Source of the DNA: Saccoglossus kowalevskii
Lineage: Eukaryota > Hemichordata > Enteropneusta > Harrimaniidae
Direction: 5' to 3'
NCBI RefSeq assembly: GCF_000003605.2
Contig: NW_003151255.1
Span: forward strand, 409,672 to 455,409
Length of the DNA stretch: 45,738 bases
Shown here: positions 8,892 through 21,524 of the stretch, in pieces
How positions within the stretch are numbered: the first letter of the stretch is position 1
How the letters are laid out: each line of letters starts with the position of its first letter
Program-made: the position numbers and the translations under genes
The notes under the pieces: generated by a model
What the model was told of the DNA's origin: nothing
Database searches by the model: none
Seen by the model: only the letters and a program-made list of their open reading frames with translations

Positions 8892-11504
8892 CTGTAGCAC
8901 TTCGTCGCTAGCGGGCGTTCGCCTACAGAAAACTGTTTCCATACGATTCAGCGGTCTAGTTTTGTTTTATTCCTCAGCACACGTTTGTTCGTTTAAGATT
9001 ATGTGATTCGGACATGCAGTTAATCAAAATAAAATTAGTTTTGATGTTTTTTTATTACAATAGACCGTACGCAATACCCTGTCACTTTCTGGGAGTACAC
9101 ATTCACAATCAATGTGATTTTCCCAATCACCACTTCCCCAATGCAACAATGCAATTTGTCATTGGAATTAAACAAACAATGTTTAACATGGCAATGACTG
9201 GTGTACAATATGGGGAATTATTACTGTTATAAAATAACAACACCACCAGAAAGTACCAGGATGTGTGACCTATAGGGGTCAATCATCGCATCAATTAGAA
9301 TTATGTTTACCAGACACATGTACAGTTAAACAGTCATAGCAGTAACTTAAATTTGGTCAACTAAACCTTAAAAGAAAAAAGAAAAACGTTATTTTTTTCG
9401 ATTAGAAACAATATACGTGCGCATGTTTATAAAAAAAAAAGCATTGATAAAGAAACGCATTTCGTGCCATGGAGGAGGGGGTGTAATACAGTACTGGAAA
9501 TCAACCAGACATACACTCGAGGGATGTGACTGAATAACATTTACTCAAATTACAAGATATGAACTTGAATGTGCACAAATTGGTATAACAAGACACTAGA
9601 ACACTATGGGAGTTACCTTACTTAATGTTGGTGGTAGAACAAATTGTATTTGGCACAGTGGGCGGTGATGATTGTCTGTGTTGAAAGATGTATTTTTTTC
9701 TAATAATTAACACGGACATGCAATAGTGTCCATCATGTACAAGCCCACGTATTCGTGTGTAGTATATATTCAGTGGTTGTCTGAATCGTTCGTTATAAAG
9801 ATGCGATATACCGGCATATGGACTATACTGTGGGAACGTGACTGGTTCACAAACACATAATTACTATATGAAGCCGTGACCATTTGATTTGAATGTTTTT
9901 CAGTTCTACAACAAATATCAAAACAACATGGCGTCCATGAAGAAGATAAAGTCAATGTCACGACATGTCTCACCCGAACAATCTAATAACATTAGGGCAT
10001 CTCATCGCCTCGTTACGTTACACCCTTCTTTGCAGAATAAACACAGTTATAATGTAATATACTTATCTGGTATAACTGTGTCTCAATATGTTAATTATGG
10101 GGCAAAAACCAATGAATTTTACCTGAATTCTACTTGTTCCTAGTTTGTAAAATATGATGACATACGAGATAACCTGTAACAACTGTGAAATATTAACTCC
10201 GAGTCGAATCTTTAACAAAAAGACACCCTAGCTCAACACGTATTTCTTCTAACTCTCAATAACAAATTAAACATTTATATAGACAGTAGATTTTATCTAG
10301 ATTTGCCCGTCCAGTTAGGGGGATGGGTGTGTCAATTTAAACAAACACACATAAGTGACCTTTGTATCCCCCAACATTGCGTTTATGGTGTAATGTGACC
10401 GGCGCCTGCCACAGGGTGCAGCGCCCTCTGCCGTTTTCATGAAATATGCTGAAAACAAAATCTATCACTACAAAATATTTTACTGAACAAAAGGTTTCGT
10501 CAAGTAAGTAAAAAAGAGCAAACAACTGAACATTTAAATGTCCCCGGCCCCCTTCTATAGCGCAAACACCCTCAGAGCATTATAAATGAAATGCACCCAC
10601 TTTATAATGTTATGCAAATTAGTAGATAGACAGGCCACCGACCCCAGTTCTGGGATCATTTTGAATGTCCGCGAAAATTGATTACATAACATAACACAGT
10701 TACTCGATAACTTAGACTCGTCGTAAATAACGTTCTTACTGGTTTATATATATAATCCACTGCCTGGCCCTGGTCTTCATCGTGACGATTGTTTTGGGCT
10801 ACCACGTGGCCAGTCACCATGAATTTTGCTGTTTTGAAGTTAATTGATCAAATTTTTCAAAATAAACTTCGGTATCAAATGCGAACACTTTCTAACTTTA
10901 TTGCGTCAAATTTAAAAATTGTTGGAGAATGAATTAGGCATGATAAAAAGTTGAAGAATTTACAACATTATATTTGTTTCCCCTGATAGTTTGGTGAGTT
11001 GGAATGAACGTAAACATTATTATAATGTCCTATGTTTGCAAAAGATCAAAATAGCCTTTGTGATTGATTGTTGTATCATAACCATGGTTACCACAAATTT
11101 ATCGAGTTCTTGTCTTGATGATCAGGTGTTTTAAATGAGATTTATCAGAGACTCACTGTTTCACGTTAATTAATTTTGTTTTTCATAATCTTTACAAAAG
11201 ATGCAAAAAAAAAAAAAAAAACATTTTATGAATGATAACAAATTACAATTTTTGATAAGCTGAACAGATGATTACGGTCTGTCTCAAATCCTATCGTCAT
11301 CACATATCAATTTACTTGCCCGCCATCCTTGCAACAGCGCCACTAACGTCGAAAATCATAAAAGTTACCTATCTGAACAAACAGTTGTTAGAATCGATGT
11401 ACTGTTAAATTCAAAACGCAATATGGATGATTAAACTATGAATAATTAACATAAATTTGAACACATTGAATTACGATATACCGTGAAATAAAAATGCTAC
11501 CTTA

Positions 11505-11538
<34 letters not shown>

Positions 11539-13025
11539 GAAATTACTCTGTATTGTTACATTTTTAATATTTTGTAATGCTACTTTAAAATGAGACGACT
11601 AGGAGAAGGTCAACTTTTAACCAATTTGTCGCCTTAGATTGTACAAACATAAACAACCCATGTCTGATGGACCATGGAGGTAAAAATAGATTAGCTCCAT
11701 GGATGGACAAGAGGCAAACATTAGACACTTCTCAAACGTACGATAACAAAACTATAAATATCAAAGTAATATATTGAAAAAAAGGTGAAGAAAATATCTC
11801 TGTGTATTTTTTTACTACTGGGCGCTCATGAATATATTCCTCTGATATAGATATTGATGTGTGTGTACATGTACGTTGTAAATGTAAGATAATACAGGGA
11901 TTGTTTCCTGGTCGCTGGCTTGGAGGAAACTGAAAGATAATTTTTATTTTGTTTTTTTGTTACATATGTTTCGTTTTTAAAATAAACACATATATATGTT
12001 CCGAGAAAGGTAATTCAATTGATTGGGCAATGATTGTCGTAAAAATAAATAAAATAAAATAAATCGTTCGATTATTTTTGAAAAAATGTCAACTTAGATG
12101 TGCCACCATTAAGAGAATGCCTGGCCGGCGACATCGTTAAATCACGCCTTCTTTTGGCGATCAACGCGTAGGCTTGCTTTGCTGCCTTCTGTTGTCATAT
12201 ACGTAGTACGTTACTTCAATATTTCACAGTTACCTACATTTTGGTTCCAACATAAACGCCGGGTGTTTTGAGCACATAAATGCACAATCACTAAAATAAT
12301 TCCACAATATAACATGTATACGTGCACACAATTGATGATGTCGTTTTTGTTTTGTTTTATCAATAATGATAAATTCAATTGCATTATCATAAATGCTGTT
12401 CATTGCATTTCAGATAGCAAACTTGAGCGTGGTAAACTCTACACAGGTTCTACAGTGTGTCGACCGGATTTTTTCATGTGAATGAAATCATGATGAATAG
12501 TGGATATTCCGCTCATTGCGATATCCCGTGAGATACCCCGACAACGGTTGTCAGCCACGTGACACGGGTCAAGCTTTGGGGCATAACATCATCGATTACC
12601 AAAATAAAATATCATTATCTATCGAAGAGTAAAACTTGCATGCAAGCTTTGTGAATAAACTCTTTCATGGGGTTTCTTCCTCAATATCCAGTTTAACAGG
12701 TGCTTGAAAATCTGCAGAATGCCGTCGATATATGTTTTCTTTGCTAATCCGTACCGTAACCACGTATATGAAATTCACAATTGTTGTAAGCAGCAAGGAA
12801 TGATAGGATATTAAAGTGGAGGACTTCTTTTGATGTAAGTTGAAGCCACGTAAACGTCCAGCGCATATAGGGTGAACGAATTCAGTCGCTATCTTGAATC
12901 ATCCTGATATCGTCACCAGCAGCGCCGCCACCGTCGGAAAGAAATCCAACTTTATGAACTTTTTCACATCAATCTTAGGTGGCCTTGCTAGCAAATTGAT
13001 GCAACCTAGGGGTGCTTGTCAATAG
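8892..13025. other. intergenic stretch between the ceramidase-like unit and RBM18
   Basis: AT-rich with no confident gene. It contains a (TA)n tract at 11507-11535. A short open segment near 9930 (MASMKKIKSMSRHVSPEQ, plus) follows an acceptor-like ttttcag, but it has no donor I trust. The part beyond about 12.85 kb is richer in CpG and is probably the RBM18 promoter. Confidence 0.4.
11507..11535. repeat. (TA)n microsatellite
   Basis: About 14 uninterrupted TA units. Confidence 0.95.
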
Positions 13026-13038
13026 AAAACATGGCGGG
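13026..13038 (+). promoter_or_regulatory. YY1-like element upstream of the RBM18 start
   Basis: The word AAAACATGGCGGG matches the YY1 pattern AAnATGGCGG that often sits just downstream of transcription starts in housekeeping genes. It lies about 95 nt before the RBM18 start codon. Transcription start and function are inferred, not shown. Confidence 0.3.
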
Positions 13039-13121
13039 CACGCAGAATTTACGTACAGAACGTTGACATCTCTTTGCGAGAACAGCACGAATGTGAATCA
13101 ATTCCTTGTGGCACGGATAGA

Positions 13122-13195
13122 ATGGCTGAGGCGACTACGGCAACTGGTGGTGATCATCGATTGTGGATTGGTAATTTGGACCCGAGAATTACGGA
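13122..13195 (+). CDS. RBM18: RBM18 (RNA-binding motif protein 18), coding exon 1
   Basis: This exon encodes the N-terminus of RBM18, a small single-RRM protein conserved across animals; its exact role is poorly known. The 24 codons plus 2 nt read MAEATTATGG, then DHRLWIGNLDPRIT. HRLWIGNLDP is the RNP2 strand of the family's RRM and is nearly identical to vertebrate RBM18. The start has A at -3 and G at +4. The donor gtaagt follows 13195, splitting the Glu codon (phase 2) that the family continues as E-Y-H. The next exon (rest of the RRM with the RNP1 GYCFV motif) was not found on the plus strand to the right; it may lie in the 14889-15821 gap or outside the window. The leader contains upstream ATGs, so the mapped start rests on homology. 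Confidence 0.9.
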
Positions 13196-14888
13196 GTAAG
13201 TAATTATTTCTATGAACATATTTCGATAATTCACAAAAGCGTTGTCGGTTTGTTGGTGTTGGTGTATGCCTCTGAGGGCTTCGTCAAAATTATGTAATTG
13301 TTCCCAGGTCGCCGTTTTCACCTTGAACACAAATACGCACTACTAGTTCATCACTGGAAAAAAGTACGTACCCACCATTGGAAAGAGATAGTGGAGTCTC
13401 TAGCACACTTGTTTTGCGCTTGATGATTACAAAAAAAGTATTTGATTTGTTTTAATTTAATTTAAAATATCATGCCGCGCAGTTGTTATAAAATAGACCT
13501 TTGTTTTCTAAGGTATATATATGGTTATACCACAGTCCCTTAACGGTATAAATAATGTGGCGACTACCATTCAAGTTTTGTTGCTTAAAAATATGACTTT
13601 GATATTACTGTCTGTAGCTCACAATGAAATATACATAAATATGTTTCTCTCCTCTGGTTTAATGACGCATGTTATTTTGTCGAACGCGACTTTCTCTTAT
13701 CATTTTATACCGGCTCGAAGTTGACTGGTGAAGATATCATCGTAAATTTAGGAGTGACCTAAGTTCAAAGATGTTCATGACATGATTGCCCAATCGTGAA
13801 GATATAAAAATATATCCATTAGTTGACATTTCGCAATCAACTAAATGTTGCCTTGGAAACGAACTAAACAATCTTCGGAAATGTGTTTTATGGATTGTTT
13901 TCTCAAATTATGGTATTGACTTGGGATCATCCTAAAAGGCATTATCCAAATTTTATCACCTTGCATTGTCAGTTTTTCTTGTTGATTGATGAGTTTAGAT
14001 AAACTTGCTATACAATACATAGTGTGTTTTGACAATCATTGACACTCCAGTCTAAGAAATAGAGAATACTCATGGTAAAATCCACCTCCTTGAACTTCAA
14101 CAGTAAATAGAAGAACATCTGTTTGCAGTTTATTTGATGTGGTGTTTTTTGTGTACTATTTGTGTGTGTGTGTATTCAATCAAAATAATATTAATACTGA
14201 TAAGGGACGAAAAATATATCGCAGTTTTTTTGTTTCAATAATTATTGACTTGGACACATCAGCTTTTCGTTTGTTTACGGTTTATGAAATATTTTTATGG
14301 GAGAAAAAAACGCCTAGAAAAATACAAAAAACATTTTTGAACATTTTTTCTAGGAATGTGTAAAAATATAAAATATAAATAGTATTCATCAATTTCCTAA
14401 TTTAACAAAAATAAGTACATGTACTCATAACTACATAAAATTTTGAAATATGATGATCCTTTTCATGATAGAAATCAAAGGCTTCAAAATCACCCTTTTT
14501 ATGGTTGTTTAACTCGTGTTTTGTACGTAAAGTAGCATATGACTATGTATTTTTATCTGGGCTTTGTCAATAACAGCATAAAATAAAACCGTATTTGAGT
14601 AAAGAAAAAAAAAATTGTTTATTAACCAATATAACAGGTACATTTACGATCAATTCAATACACTAGTATTGTAGATGATATGATTGAAACCCTGTATGCT
14701 GTTTACATATGTGTTAAAGCAAATTGAACTGTACTATCAATAGTTTCTTTGAATTTAGTTACTGTACCTTGTTTGCCATTGTTAGCTTGTCTCAGTCTGC
14801 ACGCTCCTGTCTATAACAAACACATTTTGTGTACAGTGCTTTTAACTCATCAAACTGTACTCCCTGAGTGTACAGACTGTTTGACATT
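13196..14888 (+). other. RBM18: RBM18 intron 1, visible part before the gap
   Basis: Begins with the GTAAGT donor. AT-rich, with no RRM-like exon found in any plus-strand frame and nothing else recognised. Confidence 0.6.
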
Positions 14889-15821
14889 NNNNNNNNNNNN
14901 NNNNNNNNNNNNNNNNNNNNNNNNNNNNNNNNNNNNNNNNNNNNNNNNNNNNNNNNNNNNNNNNNNNNNNNNNNNNNNNNNNNNNNNNNNNNNNNNNNNN
15001 NNNNNNNNNNNNNNNNNNNNNNNNNNNNNNNNNNNNNNNNNNNNNNNNNNNNNNNNNNNNNNNNNNNNNNNNNNNNNNNNNNNNNNNNNNNNNNNNNNNN
15101 NNNNNNNNNNNNNNNNNNNNNNNNNNNNNNNNNNNNNNNNNNNNNNNNNNNNNNNNNNNNNNNNNNNNNNNNNNNNNNNNNNNNNNNNNNNNNNNNNNNN
15201 NNNNNNNNNNNNNNNNNNNNNNNNNNNNNNNNNNNNNNNNNNNNNNNNNNNNNNNNNNNNNNNNNNNNNNNNNNNNNNNNNNNNNNNNNNNNNNNNNNNN
15301 NNNNNNNNNNNNNNNNNNNNNNNNNNNNNNNNNNNNNNNNNNNNNNNNNNNNNNNNNNNNNNNNNNNNNNNNNNNNNNNNNNNNNNNNNNNNNNNNNNNN
15401 NNNNNNNNNNNNNNNNNNNNNNNNNNNNNNNNNNNNNNNNNNNNNNNNNNNNNNNNNNNNNNNNNNNNNNNNNNNNNNNNNNNNNNNNNNNNNNNNNNNN
15501 NNNNNNNNNNNNNNNNNNNNNNNNNNNNNNNNNNNNNNNNNNNNNNNNNNNNNNNNNNNNNNNNNNNNNNNNNNNNNNNNNNNNNNNNNNNNNNNNNNNN
15601 NNNNNNNNNNNNNNNNNNNNNNNNNNNNNNNNNNNNNNNNNNNNNNNNNNNNNNNNNNNNNNNNNNNNNNNNNNNNNNNNNNNNNNNNNNNNNNNNNNNN
15701 NNNNNNNNNNNNNNNNNNNNNNNNNNNNNNNNNNNNNNNNNNNNNNNNNNNNNNNNNNNNNNNNNNNNNNNNNNNNNNNNNNNNNNNNNNNNNNNNNNNN
15801 NNNNNNNNNNNNNNNNNNNNN
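14889..15821. other. assembly gap (933 N)
   Basis: Unbroken N run. Apparent open frames spanning it are artefacts. It is a possible home for an RBM18 exon. Confidence 1.
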
Positions 15822-18800
15822 GAAATCTGTTGGGGATGTGAATACAATATACGTCATCACATGTTGTCTGTTAAAAGGAGAGTGATCACTACGCCTGCTC
15901 GCCTATCACTCGCCAAAATCAAGACCCAGATAAGCTAATTATCACTCTGTGGATTCACACCATTTTAAAGAGGTTTTATTCATCACACAGCTTCCCCTTA
16001 TCACTATTCAGGAGAGCAATTTCAAGCTTTCCAATCGTTTTCAAAAGACAAGGCTCAATACTTGAAATCGGTGAATTTGCTCTATGCAGGAAGAGTGCTT
16101 ATCAAAATTCAAATTTAAAATGATGAAATTTCACAGGTTTTAGGTTTTATTAATGATCAAAACAGAATGGGTCACCACTAAGACAGTTTTCATGAAAACT
16201 GAAATATATTTATCAGATAGTCTTTGTTACCCATCACAAAATTACCTGCAAAATTTTCCATATTTTTTTTATACAATTATCTTAAATCTTTACAAATTCA
16301 GGATCAAGCCAATGACAAACTACATCCACCTAGTACAAAATTAGAAAATTGAACAAAATATGGCAACAAAAAAAACAAATCTCTGCCCGGGATTATGCTG
16401 TTCGTTGTGTTTGAGCCAATATGGAAACAGTGTTAGAAAAAAAAATAGTGAGGTCAGAATATTTGGAAAGCACTGAACTTGAAAAAAAATAAATTAAAAT
16501 ATTTGTTTTTGCTATTTGCAATTATATTGTTGTACATTCAAAATTTAATATTTCGTTCTAGGGTTTTCACTAAGAGCTATTAGACGAGAGAATTTGCTCA
16601 GCTGGGAGACACTTTCTCCCCTGCTTGCGAGTTATGGTAGGTGTGCTCAGGGAAAGGTCTTGGGTTCACAAACATATTCATTTTGGTGTCTGCTACTGTT
16701 GGGTACGTTAACGACAATTTAAGTAAATTCACATAACAAGTGTTCACGTTTATTTTAAGACCTGCAGCTTTTGTAAAGCATTTCCTGTTTTCTGCAATGA
16801 CTTTTATAAATCATGAATCCAGGTACTCAATACAACACATATTGTATTTGCTCTGTTAGTATTGTGTCAAAATAAGTTGTATTTTAGTGATACTGTATAC
16901 ATAAAATGGAATTTTAGGTTTATGTGCACAACTAATAGAGCAGCATCAGTATTCATAAAGCATGACTATTAGTTTAAGTGTTTATTTTAGTTACATTTAA
17001 TGGTACATATATATACATGCGCATTGAAATAAATTTGATCGATATTTACTGGTATCTAATTAAACATGTACCAGTGATGTCTGAATAACTAAATACAAAT
17101 GTTATTGTCAAACCATCATAATAATGTTGTATGTTCCCCTGAATCGCTTTACTAATTATATCTGTAGTACATTACTGCATGATGGGAAGCAGCTGACATC
17201 CAATGCCAAGAATATAGCCATTCACTAAGTAATAATAAGAACCCCTCCCCCTCCCCACTTCCATTCCCAGTGTATTTCAAAATAATATGTGAAAGGATGT
17301 AATTTAGGTTATGTATTTTTTGTAATTTTAGCTTTGTATGCAAAGTTGCTACATGGAAACACCTGCAATGAACATGTACTTTAATATGTAGTATAGAATG
17401 ATTTATTTATTTTTGCAAGGCCAAGATGATTGCGTATTTCCTTTTCAGTTTCAATTCAGGCTAAAGGCATTGTTAGAAATTTTGACTTTGAAATTAGAGA
17501 CTTTGAAGTTGCTTGAAGACAAGCCATGTGTATTGTTTAGTATATTGAAAACTACATAGTTGTCACAATGCATCGTGTTCAGCTTACATACATATGATTA
17601 TTCATACCTCATTTGAATGCATGCATAACCATTGACGCTTTATCTGTGTTAAAACTCACTCGCATCCACAGATAAATGTGTGTTTTTTTCCGATCAGTAA
17701 ACTAGAGAATATAAATTTAAATGTTGCATTGTACTACGTTCGTGGACATCTTTTTTATGTGCAAAGTGGGCCTATATATTTACATAGCATTTCCTGACCT
17801 TGCAGAATTCTGCAGTAAAGGAGAGAAGTGGAATAATGCATTTATAATGAGCAGTAATTTTCATGATGATGTACTGCTCCAACAGAACATTGCAACAAAT
17901 ATAGCTTTTTTAAACAAATATAACATGGAAACTCGATCCACAACTTATCATTTGCAATCTGAGCACAGGAAAAAAAATCGATATGAATTGTTTTTCATTC
18001 AAATTAAAAGCAAATGCAATTGTCGATTGAAAATTGAGAGGCTATGAGCTGTGATGTGAATTCATGGAAATGTACCCAATTCTCATCTTAGCTTAGCATT
18101 AAACAGGATCAATATTTCAAGCTTTGACGGAAATTAAAAATAATTGTAATTTTTTCACTATAAGACTGCTGAAAACCAATTTTCCTGGTTTCTGAAATTT
18201 AGAGCAACTCATGGCACAATGGTTATAGCTGAAATGAAACATGGTTATAATATATTTTCATTAAATACATGTACTATTTCATTAAATGCATGTACATGAT
18301 CCATCGTTTTTTTGTGAAATATGCTAATTAAAAATATTCTCATCCATATCTCTGAATTAAAATCTATAAACTCAAAAGTTAAAAACTGTATTTAAAGCGG
18401 TTTTAATATTCACTCTAATTTATACTAGTATTCTGAGAAATTTATATGAATTGGAACTGATATAAGTTCTAGACCACACATGTCAAATAATGTTTTATTC
18501 ATAAATTACGACAGCTGATATAATAATCTGTCACAAACAGTTGTAAATGCTAAAGTTTGAAAATGGGTATTGGTTACCTTGGTTTCGTAAAATGTTTCCA
18601 CATGTAATATTAGTTGCAAAACTAGAGTGCATTGATGTAAGATAATACCAGGATGCCCAACATTTTTACAGCCACTGAAGTAATTAACTTGCACACTTTA
18701 AGTGTTTTTTATTCCGTGAGAAAAATAGTTATTTTCAGCTACTAGTATCATACATTCACAAATGAAAGATGAAAGAAAGGAAGTCATGCAGATACAGTTG

Positions 18801-19060
18801 TACTCAATGATTTCCATGGAAACACCTTTTCGCAAATATTGACTCATAGCTAACAGGAATTGGCTGTATTTGTTTTATTGTGGGTTCCTGCAATTTAATT
18901 TTTGCTAAATGAGTATATAAAATTTAAATACTCAAAAGATGAAGTGTTTAATATGAGAGTTCTTGCTGAATTTTGTTCTTGCATTGACTAAAATGTCTGT
19001 TCTCACTGTCTTGTAAACAGTTTTTATCTCTTTCAAACTTGTCTACTATATTTAACCAGT
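15822..19060. other. AT-rich stretch, no gene recognised
   Basis: Probably RBM18 intron or intergenic DNA. It contains a weak tRNA-like segment at 16594-16673 and a ZNF143-like word on the minus strand at 17176-17187. No exon supported by splice sites and sensible peptide was found. Confidence 0.5.
16594..16673 (+). repeat. tRNA-like (SINE-type) remnant
   Basis: TTTGCTCAGCTGGG resembles an A box and GGGTTCACAAAC a degraded B box. The spacing is longer than in a real tRNA and the arms do not fold cleanly. Best read as a decayed tRNA-derived SINE, with low certainty. Confidence 0.25.
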
Positions 19061-19205
19061 TTGAGATCTTGACCAAGTTTGATTTTGGTGTATAACTAGC
19101 AATTGTAATTTTCATGATATTGGGTGAAATTGGAATGTGTTAGATGTAGAAATAAGTGAACAGAATGAAGACATTTATACTGCTGATAATGAGTACCAAA
19201 TGTTA
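19061..19205 (+). repeat. diverged dispersed repeat, copy 1
   Basis: Shares the order of words CAAGTTTGATTTT-GTGTA, then AAATAAGTGAACAGAATGA and CTGCTGATAATGA with 21751-21885. Old dispersed repeat, no coding capacity. Confidence 0.65.
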
Positions 19206-19342
19206 GTATATGCTCTTTGAAATCATTTATAGATGAGTGGAACGTTATGTTGTTTACATTATATAGTACTAGTATGCAGTCTGAAAACGGGGCACTCATG
19301 GATTGACCTCAGTGTTTGTGTCCATGTGTTTGTGCATTAATG

Positions 19343-19640
19343 TGTGTGTCTGGACATATACCCTGGATGTGCTGGAACCGATTACATTTAAACTTAACAC
19401 ATACATCATGCATAATATTATACATATGCACACCAATCTGTTTCATGAGCTGATTCAAGATGTTCGTATGGCAGCCATTTTTGTGCTGAAAAATTGTCAA
19501 AATCAAGCATTTCTGGCATTCCGAAACCAGATCTCAGTTGTTTATGGATGGATTTTGTTCAGACTTGGTACATACATTGGACATTATTTAACCTTGCTGA
19601 ATGTCATGTTGTTTTTCAGATCAGATACAAGATACAAGGT
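19343..19640 (+). repeat. diverged copy of the 315-bp repeat family
   Basis: Matches the units at 43985-44720 in order: CTGGATGTG-TGGAACCGATTACA, TTTAAACTTAACACATAC, CATCATG, TGTTTCATGA, AGATCTCAGTTGTTTATGG and TGGATTTTGTTCAGACTTGG. The long open frame here is chance within a repeat. Confidence 0.75.
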
Positions 19641-21032
19641 TGTAATAATTATGCTATGTTTTCATTTATTTGCTTGTACAACATACATGTATGATAACAT
19701 GAATAATTAACGGCTTCTTATCTTATCTTTTTAACAATACGATCTAAATGCATGCATGAAAAAAAATTTCACAAAGTGTTTATTTCAAAAGATTACGATA
19801 TAAGAATAACATTCAAACATTTCACTCTCCCAGCAATGTACTTGAAAGTGACTTTGATGTCACAAACTTTGTCCTGCTAATTCACTAAAATTAACACTTG
19901 AATATTTCTACTGTTACAAAAATCATGTGTAACCCCCCCCCCGTCAGTAGGTGAGGTTATTTAGATTGTGGATAGGGAGGATGACGTCATATCTCACACG
20001 CATGTGTGCACTAAAAGCCTTTTTGTATTTCCTACCCCATTCAGCCCCCTCCTACCCCCCCCCTTACTTAACAATTTCCAGTTATCACAATACTTACCTT
20101 TTGAATGTCATGTTGAATTTTACAAATTAATAAGGTTAATAGTTGTGTACCACATTTACTCTATTAGAAGCATGTCTACATTTGAAGCATACAATGTATA
20201 TATATTAAAAATCACATTTGTTGTTTACTAAATTATAAAAATATCGCTTATTTTGACCTTAGAAACACATGTGTAATTCACGTAAATTTAGGGGCTACTA
20301 ATAGAATAAATACAGCATATTCACAAAATAAAATTAAACTAATAATGGCCTAAATTTGTTTAATGTCTGGTAATAACGTTTTAATGCTGCTATAAAAATA
20401 ATTAAAAAAAACCTTCACTTGATATTAATTTTAATAATTAATATACCTTTATATTCATCATTTGCTCTTTGGACATTTGTTGGTTTCAATTAATTTCCCA
20501 GATATTGCATGCAGTTAATACGAGTTTCTGAGAAAATGTCAAAATAGATTCAAGGAAGCCATTTGTCAAAAGTAACGATCGATGAACTAAACAGCTGTGT
20601 GTGACATTGATAATGATTGAACACCTCAACATACTTATTCCATCATATGGAGTTAACTTGATGCATCATTGTTGTACATCAATATGAGTTCAGTCGCATG
20701 CTGATCAATGTGTCTGATTACTTACGTACTTTGCCAATTACCGCTGAGGAGGAAACTGAAGTGGTTGTGGCAGCTTTTTGCAGGCATGGCTAGTAGTCTT
20801 GTCAACATCATTCCTGAGGTGTTAGAAAAATAGAATGGACTGCTGTTTTACTTGTATATGTAATGTGACATTGGGCCACTCAACTTTTTTTGCAGTTTCT
20901 CGTTCACCATGATCTGTCCTAACATTTTTCTGTATTTTCCTCAAATTTTTCTTTGACTACAGGCAAAATTATGAAAGATTTTGTGAAAGACAGTTGACTT
21001 TGGTGATCAAGGAAAAAATCTGTTCTATTATT
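19641..21032. other. AT-rich stretch, no gene recognised
   Basis: Short C runs near 19933 and 20055 and otherwise low-complexity AT sequence. No splice-supported exon seen. Confidence 0.5.
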
Positions 21033-21524
21033 CTAATTAGTTTATCAAAAAAAGTGCTCGTAAATTTTGAATAAAAAGTGTGATATATTATTCTAGAAAA
21101 TAATTAATAAAGCACCACTCTGAAGTCTGAAAACAGGAAGGACTCTATTTTGATATTTCCATTGTCATCAAACTTCATCATCAAAAATCACACACTCTAA
21201 TTAGTTTATCAAAAAAATGCTAGTAAATTTTGAATAAAAAGTGTGATATATTATTCTAGAAAATAATTAATAAAGCACCACTCTTAAGTCTGAAAACAGT
21301 AAGGACTCTATTTTGATATTGCCATTGTCATCAAACTTTATCATCAAAAATCACATACTCTAATTAGTTTATCAAAAAAAATGCCCGTAAATTTTGAATA
21401 AAAAGTGTGATATATTATTCTAGAAAATAATTAATAAAGCACCACTCTTAAGTCTGAAAACAGTAAGGACTCTATTTTGATATTGCCATTGTCATCAAAC
21501 TTCATCATCAAAAATCACATACTC
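21033..21524 (+). repeat. three tandem copies of a ~163-bp unit
   Basis: Units start with CTAATTAGTTTATCAAAAAA at 21033, 21197 and 21360 (spacing 164 and 163). Each contains GATATATTATTCTAGAAAAT and GCACCACTCT, and ends with ATCATCAAAAATCACA. Copies differ by only a few bases, so the expansion is recent. No open frame runs through them. Confidence 0.95.

Noticed and set aside
14749-15938. Open frames of over 330 codons across the N run
   Set aside because: Ambiguous bases only; no real coding.
16594-16673. Functional tRNA gene
   Set aside because: Box spacing is too long and the stems do not pair; kept only as a possible SINE remnant.
19303-19710. 135-codon plus-strand gene
   Set aside because: Lies within a diverged copy of the 315-bp repeat and has no splice or domain support.
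20745-20835. Short frame with EEETEVVVAA-type peptide
   Set aside because: Stops after about 18 codons and lacks a donor or acceptor; likely chance.
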